64,000 nucleotides of DNA, taken from positions 838,245,573 to 838,309,572 of the forward strand of contig OX422207.1 in the NCBI GenBank assembly GCA_949130495.1, given 5' to 3'. A program made the translations under genes and the position numbers. This document shows positions 55,785-64,000 of this stretch, one piece after another. The notes beneath the pieces are model-generated. The model was not told the origin of the DNA and did no database searches. It was given only the letters and a program-made list of their open reading frames with translations. This DNA comes from Sambucus nigra. Taxonomy: Eukaryota; Streptophyta; Magnoliopsida; Dipsacales; Adoxaceae. Each line of letters begins with the position of its first letter. Positions within the stretch are counted from its first letter, which is position 1.

Positions 55785-58352
55785 CAAAAAGATGATTCTC
55801 CAAGCTACCCATCGGCAAGTACTCGTAAACTAAGAGTCTCTGATCTCCATCCGTGCAATAACCAATTAAGGTGACAAGATTGGGGTGGTGAAGTAGACTT
55901 GACATAAGAACCTCAACAATAAATTCCTGGTTCCCTTGAAGGCCATGGAGATTGAGCTGTTTGATAGCAACTATCTGATTATAAAAATCCAATTATCAGC
56001 ATATGGTTTTCAGACATAAAGAAGAAACTAATAATGCAAATTTTCAAGAAACTGACAAGTTCAAATAGTTCCATAATTAGAGAGGGTGTATCCCTAAATA
56101 CCACATTATCTCAAGGGGTAAATTCAATATATACCCTAAATTTTAATACAAAAAGGGTACCACTCGTTATAAATTAGCAAACATGCATGACAAAGAGTTC
56201 ATTGGTTGGTAATAAAATAGATATTAAAGAAAGGCCCCTCCCCTCAATACTCTTAATCAAGTCAAAGGGAATGAAACTTTTGGATGCAGTCCTCGTTGAA
56301 TAAGAGATTTTTTAATGTTGTCTAAATATCAAAATCACATATAACTTAGGCCTAACCTGCATCCTAATAGCTAAAAACATCTGAATTTTCGAAAAAAAAA
56401 ATTCTCCATTCTCAAAGTAAGTAATTGTAAAAGACCCATAATTAAAAATCAAAGAGATGCCAAAGAAATGCAGAATAGCTAAAATTGGAAAAATGGCATA
56501 CTTATAGAGTCTATAACTAAAAATCGATGAGGGGTCAAAGAAATGCGAAACTTGCCTCCGCTGATTCTAGGCGGCCCTTGTAAGGCATCAACGGAAATAT
56601 ATTTACTACAAAATACGATACTGCTCACTATAAATTAGCAAATATGTATAAGATAGAGTTCATTGATCCTCAATGAATATAATTTCGAAAGTCGATAAAC
56701 ATTAAAATATATATTAGAGAAAGGTCCCTCATATATATTTTTAATTTCGAAAGTACACTTAAGTTATTTACATCATGAAAATCTCGGAAATGAAACTATT
56801 GGATGCAGTCCGCAGTGAATAGGAGATTTTTTAATGTTGTCAAATACTTTATCAAAATCACATATCACTTACGCCTAATATGCATCCTAATAACTAAAAG
56901 CATCTGCATTTTTTCCAAAAATTTTATTTTTCTTTTCTCAAAGTATGTAATTGTGAAACGCCCTAATTAAAAATAAAAAAAAAAGCCAAAGAAATGCACA
57001 ATAGCTAAATTGGACAAAGGGTTTATCGATCTTCAATGCATAATACTAATCGAAGAGAAGTCAAAGAAATGCAAAACTTGCCTCCCCTGATTCTAGGCTG
57101 CCCTTGTAAACACTCCCAAAACCCCCTTCTCCAATCAAATTAGCTTCTCTGAAATTTCGTGTTGCCAATGCCAAATCACGGAACGTGTAGCTACGCGCCA
57201 CATTGTTCTTTGGGCTACTGACATCCTTCCCTGTCACTCTCAAAGACCCTGTTCCATTTCCTTCACATAAAAAGCACAATTCAACACCCCGAACAGAAGA
57301 GTTGTCAACTTCCATTCGCTCAAACATGAATTGAATTCACTAATTAAAGTATTAACATACTTAGACAATAGAAAAGATGTAAAAAAATCTATGGGGTGCT
57401 TCATTGGCACATTTTTCTCGATATTTTTCAAAGTAATGCTACACCAGGACTTAGTACCGGTCCAATACTGGTCTTGCATTACGTGGTTTGTACCATGGTA
57501 GAACCCACATCATGGTACAAGTCATGTAATGCATGACCGATACTAGCCCGGTACTAAGGACCGGTAAGCATAGCATTTTTCTATTTTTCAACTTGTACAA
57601 ACACGATTTGGGGAGTCATTCTACGGACACCGGATACACATGTCTTTTACTCATTGGAAGATGTGTGAAGACTAACGGGGCCCAACCAAAACATGACATA
57701 GTTCCAACAAAACGTGTCCCATATCATGTCACCCTAGCACTAGTGTTTCAACTTTTAATGCATTTGATTGCAGAAATTTGTAATTTACAACTTGTTAAAG
57801 CATGAAATTTGTAATTTGCAACTTCTAGGGTGTTTGATTAGAGTGACCTGAAATTGATCCATGAAAATTCAAGAAATTTTTTTCCATCACCTCCTCCAAA
57901 AGATGTTTTTTCATGGAATGTGCACTAGTAGGCTGTACTTTAACTACCCAAAAAGATTTCTGAAGAAAAAAAAAAAAAAAATCAAACACACAATGAAATA
58001 TTCCATATTTTCCATGGAAAAAATTGAAAATCAAACACTCTATTTTCTAAATTTTCATTACCGTTATTTTCATTTTTTCACACAACAGAATCAAACCCAT
58101 AAAGGGGTAAATTTAGCTAGCCAAAATCCTCCATTAAAAAAATTCACTTCACAATTTTTTTCCATTTTAAACAAAAAAATTACCATCTCTAAACAACAAA
58201 AAAGAGATAAATCTAATCACCTTATACCAACAAAAACAAAAATTAAAATATGGGTAGAGAAAAAAACCTGAAGCCTCAGCCAATTGCCTTGCCACATCAT
58301 CATCATAATTCCTCACATCTTCAAATCCTCTTATACAAGGAAAACAACTCAT
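55785..58352 (-). pseudogene. PBS1-like receptor-like cytoplasmic kinase, partial
   Basis: Three exons with consistent phases encode 167 residues. Exon 1 (58,352-58,268) reads MSCFPCIRGF, with Cys residues suited to palmitoylation; the usual Gly2 for myristoylation is Ser. Exon 2 (57,308-57,082) ends in the glycine loop: [29 protein letters not shown]. Exon 3 (55,974-55,785) has the ATP-binding Lys in [14 protein letters not shown], then [14 protein letters not shown] and [16 protein letters not shown]. This is the N-lobe of RLCK subfamily VII (PBL) kinases, cytoplasmic immune-signalling kinases. Exon 3 ends at a good GT donor in phase 1, but the catalytic C-lobe does not follow in the ~2.5 kb beyond. 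Intron 1 is GT-AG. Intron 2 appears to start GC (GAG/GCAAGT), a known minor donor. No frameshift or stop is seen in the three exons, so the truncation is recent or the remaining exons are very distant. Confidence 0.8.
56110..57115. repeat. ~500-bp tandem duplication in kinase intron 2
   Basis: 56,110-56,585 and ~56,600-57,115 align: AAATTAGCAAA(C/T)ATG, GAGTTCATTG, AGAAAGG(C/T)CCCTC, GCATCCTAATA, GTAATTGT, GCCAAAGAAATGCA(G/C)AATAGC and TGATTCTAGGC(G/T)GCCCTTGTAA. The second copy therefore includes the last ~30 bases of exon 2 and the GC donor (56,551-56,584). Confidence 0.82.
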
Positions 58353-58680
58353 CTCTATACACACAAAAAAACAGAATCTAGAGACAAAAAAAAAATTCAA
58401 ACTACATAGCAATTCAAAACCAAAACCAAATAAACAATGGCCCTTTCATCTCCAAAAAGGAGAGAGTGAACCTCTTAACACAATAAAGGTCTCACATAGA
58501 GATCTTTAAAAAAGATAATACAAGAAAAATTGTAAACTTTGTTCAAAGTTGAAACAAATTATGAATATTAGCCCCGGGAAAAATTAAAAGTAACGTTCAA
58601 AGTTAATGGGGACCCTTCATTGCAAAAGAAGAGATATTTCATCTATACTTGGTTAGCTCCCTTTAACGGTAATATAAATA
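58353..58680. other. Kinase upstream region
   Basis: Putative 5' UTR and promoter of the - strand kinase; A-rich with no confident TATA box. Confidence 0.4.
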
Positions 58681-58681
58681 A

Positions 58682-58749
<68 letters not shown>
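58681..58749. repeat. (CT)n(TA)n microsatellite
   Basis: About 13 CT units followed by about 20 TA units, roughly 330 bp upstream of the kinase start. Confidence 0.95.
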
Positions 58750-58752
<3 letters not shown>

Positions 58753-59033
58753 TGTCGCTCTCTTTGTTAACCTTTCATATGGATTTAAACGTTAGTTAAG
58801 AGTTTCAATTCATTTGGCGCCACCGACAACTTTAATGTTATGTATCTAGAACTATATTTAAGGCTCTCCAAGGGGTCGGGTGGGCCAACCCGGTCCGTTT
58901 AAGAGTGGTTATAGGGTGCGGGGGGCCGGTGATTCATAACGTTTTGAATATGACCACGGGAGTGTGAGAAATAAGTATTACATAAGATATTTTTTTTATA
59001 AATCTTATCATAACATTTTTTTCTAATTTATAA

Positions 59034-59420
59034 TAGTGTTTTAAAAGGCGCACTTAAATTGACGCGTGGGAGAAACGTCATCTCTTAAACCTTTTAGACC
59101 TTATTCTTTGTAAAAGCTTTAGGGGCACTTTTTTATAAAGTAAATATTCTTTTGTGAAACGATATCGCCTTTTAAAGATTTTTTTACAAACCGGACTAAT
59201 ATCTCTTTCAAAACAATCAAATAGTGTTTTAATTTGCAAATATTTAGGCATATTTTTAAGGTATGTATAATTTTAATATTTTTAATAGTCATGTTATGGT
59301 TTAAAATATTTAAATATATTAAAAAAAATGTTTAAACGCTTTTTTACGCCTAATGTCCGCCTAGGCTTCTAAGGCTTGGCCTCCACGCCTCGGTCACGCC
59401 CTGCATTATTTAGAACCTTG
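59034..59420. mobile_element. hAT-type MITE, copy 2
   Basis: Aligns throughout with 47,558-47,971 (shared GTGAAACGATATCGCCTTTT, TAAAGATTTTTTTACAAA, TCCGCCTAGGCTTCTAAGGC). The right terminus AGAACCTTG is intact; the left one is degraded (TAGTGTTTTAAAAGGCG). The target duplication is no longer readable. Confidence 0.88.
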
Positions 59421-59530
59421 TTTACACATACAGTGAATATTCACTATATATTTACAAATAGAATCTATTGGATCAAAAAAAAAATTCATGGGACCTGGTT
59501 GGAGCAAAAAAATATGTAAGACCTATTGAA

Positions 59531-60450
59531 CTAGGGGCGGATTCAGGGGGGGCGTGGAGGGGCGGTCGCTCCCCCTGAAATTTTGAAAAAAGTTACTGAG
59601 AATTTTTTTAGGGATGCTATACGTAAAAATAGAAAGATAAAGCTAAAGCTCATAAGGTTTTTATAACTTTAGGGTCAAAGTCGTAAATAGTTTAAACTAA
59701 TAAACCCTACTCATTTCTAAAGCAGCCCGCCACATTTTCTTTTCTTTCTCTCATTCTCTTTCTTTCTTACTCTTACCCATGGCTGCCAAGATCCGCCCTT
59801 GCTTGCTGCTAAGCCAACATCCGGAAAACAAGCTGGAGAAATCAAGGTTATTTTACCCAAATATTATTTGTTACCATCTTGATTTTGATATCTTTATGGA
59901 TTTTACATATACTTATTATACTTAAATACTTTTATAGATTTATTGTATAGAATCAATGGTAATAGAAATTTATGAAACAGGTAAACTATTTAGACATAAT
60001 ATTGTTTATTAGGTATTTATACCGAAAATGTTAATTATATTTTCAGGCATAATAATTTATTTTTAGTTCATTGTTTTTGTTATTATTGGTAAGAACAATG
60101 TTTGATTAGTTAAATATTGTGTTGATATTGTTAAATGTTAATATTTAGGTGGAATATTTAAAAATTGTTAGACAAAATATGTTAATATTTACCAATAAAG
60201 TTTAGGCATCTCAATAATATGTATAAAACTCGAACTAAACTCAAATTAACCCCAAACAATTCGACTCAATTTAAACTCTAATTTCAAAGTAACTATTAAA
60301 ATTAGTTAAACTAACAAAAAATTTGTACAATGTTCGAATTAAACTTGAATTAACCCAAAAAAAATCATCTCGGGGGCTCCGGCATCCCAAACCCCCGACA
60401 CAACTCGAAATTTAGGCTTCCCCTGAACAAAAATCCCGGATCCGTCACTG
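59531..60450. mobile_element. hAT-like non-autonomous element, 920 bp
   Basis: Flanked by TATTGAA (59,524-59,530 and 60,451-60,457). Ends CTAGGGGCGGATTC and, reversed, CAGTGACGGATCC, the GGCGGATCC-type terminus seen in many plant hAT elements. It contains an ATG at 59,779 opening a short exon-like frame (MAAKIRPCLLLSQHPENK) that ends at a possible GT donor. No transposase. Confidence 0.72.
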
Positions 60451-60660
60451 TATTGAATTGCATACTTAGTTTACGGGACTATTGATCATATTCGATATTT
60501 GAACTATAAAGGCTTAAATAGCGTGGGTTTGGCTAATCATGGCTAATCGGTTGGGCTTAATGGGCAGAAAGTTATTATTTGTATATGTAAGCATGGATTT
60601 TGTTATTTGACTCTTTTTTTTATCATCTTTAACTTTGGATATTGACTAATTCATTTTTTC

Positions 60661-62079
60661 CCAAGTGAAGAAATTGATAGGTCTCTGTTAGCAGCTCAAC
60701 TAGCTGAGATGGATGAGGACGCGGTGGTCCTCAATAACATCGCTCGACAGAGGAAAAGGAAAAGGACCAAGTCCAAGGCTCCTGTCGCAGTCGCCTCTAG
60801 TGGACAAATTGATCCGGCCGCGCCATAAAATTTTGTTGCGGATCAAACAAATTATGTCGCACCCTCACATCAAAATGAGGATTTGGCCCTTAATGAGAGG
60901 CATGAGGGCACCTTTGATGATGACATCAGGGCTAACCTTGCTGCGGCTGGTCTGATGTCACCCTTACCTGATCAATATGTCCGCGATACCTCTCCTGTAC
61001 ATGAAAGAAATTCTCCTCCCCCTCTATCCATAATTGTTGTTAATGCAAATTTGCCTCCTCCATAAAGCAGACGTCCGTGACCACAACTTCGCAGACCGGA
61101 TCCCCAATCTTCTTGGGATAATATTGCTCGTGTCGTCCACAGGATAAGGAAGGCAATGGATGGAGCCGACCTTGATCGGTTGGCAGCTGAGGACCATGAG
61201 GACGTGGAGTCCTATGCCCTTCACAGTCTTCTGAGGGTAAGTAATTACGGCTTACCAATATTTTTCGCAATTTTGAGTTTTACTTTCTAACTAAATACAC
61301 TTACAGACTGCGAAAGCTGTGGCGACCCAAAAAACGAAGTATGAGGGTCTCTACAGGCTTAAGGAGGCTGCGGCGTCTGTTCACAAAGTTTATTTGAAGA
61401 AGGCAAGATCTGAATCTTTCGAGGCTGGAAAGAAATCTTCTGCCACGGCACTCCATGCGGATCGAATGGACCTTGAGGCCGTTGCTAAATCCAGGGGCGA
61501 AGCTGAAGAAAATTTTAAGCAAGTCGCGAAGGCTCTCAAGGCTTCCCAAGCTCAAACTGCAGAAGCTTGCAAGGTCGCGGAGCTAGCAAACAGCAACTTG
61601 GGACTTCTTGAAAAGCAGCAAGAGGAGTTAAAGATTAAAGTTTCAAATGTTGCTGAGCCCCATGCCGCGGCGATGAAGAAGATCACGCCGCAGATATTAA
61701 GAGGATTAAGGAGGACCACTCTGCGTCCCTTGTCAGGAAAGATGAGAAACATGGCGAAGCCCTCCAACTAGCTATTGACAACACCGTTTCATCTTATAAA
61801 GGCTCTGAGGATTTCTTCCTTATCAACAACAGGGCTTATATCCGTGGCTACCAGGAGCTGAGGTACAGAGTAGTAAAGAATTTCCCTAATGCCGTGGCAT
61901 CAATCAAATCTTGGAGTATCACGGATGCCGAACATGACGCTTGCATGGCCAAAATAAAGTTTGCAGCCGAGGAGAGGGCCAGGCTGAGGGCTGGGGCAGA
62001 GGCCGCAACTGAAGAGCAAGAGACGGAGACGACTGCAGAAGAGGAAGATGGGAATGGAGAAGATGATTCCACCTCCTAG
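60661..62079 (+). pseudogene. Tat-type antisense ORF of the second element
   Basis: Runs opposite to the gag fragment at 63.5-63.9 kb. Exon A (from an apparent acceptor at ~60,665, ATG 60,709) reads MDEDAVVLNNIARQRKRKRT with a nuclear-signal-like basic block, three in-frame stops, and DRLAAEDHEDVESYALHSLL. A 70-bp GT-AG intron (61,237-61,306) follows. Exon B is a long Ala/Glu/Lys-rich coiled coil (KTKYEGLYRLKEAAASVHKV to LLEKQQEELKIKVSNVAE). A frameshift near 61,685 leads into SYKGSEDFFLINNRAYIRGY and AVASIKSWSITDAEHDACMA, then an acidic tail ending EDGNGEDDSTS. The 5' exons are missing. Called by position and style; the exact family function is unknown. Confidence 0.6.
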
Positions 62080-62780
62080 CCTTCCATCAACTCAATTACT
62101 GGGGATGCGTCCCCTTACACTTTAACTTTTGCAACTCTTTAAACGGTTGTGGCCATTTATCTGTAAACACATATTTTTATCAATATTTAGGCCACAACTA
62201 CCTTTAATGTTGACTATTTTTGCCTCCTTTTCTAGTAGCTTTTTTATTCTTCTGCGTTACTTACTTTAACACTTGAATGAATGCTCTTTGTGTATATTTG
62301 ATTGCTTAAACATGCGATTGATTTTTGACACTACAAGCACAGATGATTTTTCCACATAGGTTGTGGCCAATTCTCTTCACCTTGACCTTTCTACTTGAAT
62401 TCCATTAGATTGTTGCACATAAATATGTTTGAACATGGACGCGGAACCTTTGAGTGTTTGAATCCTGTCTACTGTAGCTTTATGATTGTAGATTTTCTCG
62501 AATAGGGTTGAGACTGGTTAACTAACCCGCCTCCCTTTAACTGTCGTGTCTTCTAAATGAAATCATTTAATGGCCGAAGCTATATATATAAGGCTGCGAC
62601 ACCTTTTTTGTCCCTTTGGAAATTGAGGCCATCCTTTTGTAGCTTTGGCATGCTTTCTGATCACAGCAACACAACCTTCTTTAGTCGCTTTGATTGCCTT
62701 TCGCGGCTTTCCTTTAGTCGCTTCATTTGGGTTATTATCAGCCCCCCCCCAGGCTAGGTATTATAAAGCTTCCCCAAGCT

Positions 62781-62812
<32 letters not shown>

Positions 62813-63503
62813 CTTCCCAAGCTATAATAGGGTTATCCGTAGATAATTAAGTCTTTGGTCCCTTCATATATAGGATTATCCATAGACAATTAAGTCTTCG
62901 GCCCCTGTGGGTTATTTTCATGCCTTCCTGGGCTAGGTATTATGAAGCTTCCCCAAGCTAATACGAGATCACCAAGTTAATGAGGTTTAGTCTCATATTC
63001 ACCAAGTTAATGATGTTTGACAGGGGAGTAACCTCCCCAGGCTAATGACGCATCCCGAGAGCTAAGAACGAGCATTGGAAGCCCTAGCTGCGAATGACGC
63101 ATCCTGATAGATGTTTTCAAGTATGTAATCATTTTATGCCGAGATATAGTCTCCATATGCGACATTATAAGTTAATTCCTCTGTCGCTCTTAACAGTTGG
63201 TTTTGCTATTTCAATTTATCATTTTCCTTTGTATTGTTAAGCATATCGATGAGCATTGATGACCCATTTAGATATAATCATTCCCAATATAATTCGATGT
63301 CTCCATATAAAATACGTTTAAGACAAGAAGTCTTTCATAAAATATCATTTAATGGAATCGAGAAATTAAAATATTATATATATGACTTCAAAGTTTAATT
63401 TAAAATAGCATAGGAAGAGTTTCACTGTAAAATAGAAACAGATGAAATGTAAGGCATAAGCATGAAAAATGGGCATGTGGTATGTGGGACTAGGCTGCAT
63501 CCC
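62080..63503 (-). other. Repetitive spacer of the second Tat relic
   Basis: Contains degenerate repeated words (GGCTAGGTATTAT, AAGCTTCCCCAAGCT, TTATCC(G/A)TAGA(T/C)AATTAAGTCTT, CACCAAGTTAATGA) and an (AT)n run at 62,781-62,808. Tat elements are known for tandem repeats in their 3' untranslated region. No pol domain is present on either strand. Confidence 0.65.
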
Positions 63504-64000
63504 CTAAACATCTCTGAGGAACCTCTGTAACATCCCTTGACTAATCAGCCTTTCAATTTCATCATTCAGTGCATAGCATTGCTCAATGTCATGGCCATGG
63601 TCCAGATGGAACTCGCACCACTTGTCTTTGTTCATCTTGTGGGGTGGAGATTTGAGCTTCTCTGGAACCTCAACAGCTTGTCCTCCTTAATGGACTCAAA
63701 AATGTCTTCAATTGGGAAGGCCAATGGGGTGTAGGCCTTAAATCTCCCTTCCACCTTCTCTGATTTCCTTTTCTGGAGTCTGCTGATTGCTTTTGCGGAT
63801 GGATCCTCTTGTATTATCGCGGTATCGAAGGTTGCCGAAGCAATATTCCTAGGTCCGCACCCATATTGGATGAGGTTGCGGCCTCTAGCATGAGGACCCA
63901 CTGAGTCAAATAGTTGACCTGGGTATGGAGTGAGGCATGACTGTCGTAGACATGGTTGAGGTGATTATACAGCTACACAATCTCATCTTTGACTTATGTG
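63504..64000 (-). pseudogene. gag: Tat gag fragment (zinc-knuckle region)
   Basis: On the - strand, FKAYTPLAFPIEDIFESIKE is followed, after a one-base shift near 63,665, by SPPHKMNKDKWCEFHLDHG and HDIEQCYALNDEIERLISQG, ending MLQRFLRDV and a stop at 63,504. The WCxFHxxxGHxxxxC motif and the leading YTPL-type block are characteristic of Tat-clade gag. The N-terminal part runs off the window edge. Protease and the rest of pol do not follow, so this element has a large internal deletion or is a gag-bearing non-autonomous derivative. Confidence 0.82.

Noticed and set aside
57861..58271. 136-codon + strand ORF opposite kinase intron 1
   Set aside because: A-rich intron read in antisense (poly-Lys/Asn), no domain, and in conflict with the kinase splice structure.

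Overview
This is nuclear DNA of a flowering plant, most likely a eudicot. The evidence is a set of plant retrotransposon lineages (SIRE-like Copia, Tekay/Del-like chromovirus, Tat-type Gypsy with antisense ORFs), a plant CACTA transposon with Transpos_assoc and DUF4216 domains, tRNA-derived SINEs, a plant-type tRNA-Gly(GCC) and a PBS1-like receptor-like cytoplasmic kinase. The window is AT-rich and gene-poor. Only the tRNA looks intact. The kinase is a partial gene: its first three exons are visible and the rest is not. The species cannot be named from the sequence.

Layout. 1-3.1 kb: one copy of a ~1 kb dispersed repeat (R1) and a reverse-oriented LTR/primer-site remnant. 3.1-11.8 kb: a complete but dead Copia element with both LTRs, primer-binding site, polypurine tract and gag-PR-INT-RT-RH carrying many stops and one frameshift. 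13.4-14.4 kb: 3' end of a LINE-like ORF (zinc-binding domain plus RNase H). 15-18.2 kb: two more R1 copies in AT-rich DNA.

18.2-48.4 kb: a nest of retroelements. At least two reverse-strand Tekay/Del-like elements (A2 and B) and one isolated related LTR with its polypurine tract (A1) surround a forward Tat Gypsy fragment (22.8-29.5 kb, no LTR visible at either end) whose extra ORF is antisense. The 5' LTR of A2 is split twice: by a CACTA element (33,455-37,733; 3-bp TSD AAC) and by a non-coding LTR element of LARD type (38,476-44,239; 5-bp TSD AATGG). The CACTA has lost its transposase core but carries an inverted duplication of a B3 DNA-binding-domain fragment and a second, almost loopless hairpin. 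The LARD has minisatellites in U3 and four other repeat periods inside.

48.4-53.2 kb: a three-copy ~280-bp repeat array, tRNA-Gly, and a ~1 kb duplication of the tRNA's flank that keeps only its first 12 nt. Two hAT-type elements, a Stowaway MITE and two SINEs lie in or beside this region, four of them with recognisable target duplications or TA ends. 54.8-58.4 kb: a long-TIR MITE, then the reverse-strand kinase fragment, whose second intron appears to use a GC donor and contains a tandem duplication that copies the donor. 59-60.5 kb: a second copy of one MITE and a 920-bp hAT-like element. 60.7-64 kb: a second Tat-type relic in reverse orientation, with its antisense ORF on the + strand, a repetitive spacer and a gag fragment, but no pol.

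Nothing here forms an operon-like pathway. The relationships are those of nesting, capture and decay. The points most worth following are the B3-derived inverted repeat inside the CACTA, the small hairpin upstream of its transposase remnant, the repeat-built LARD, and the two independent Tat antisense ORFs.
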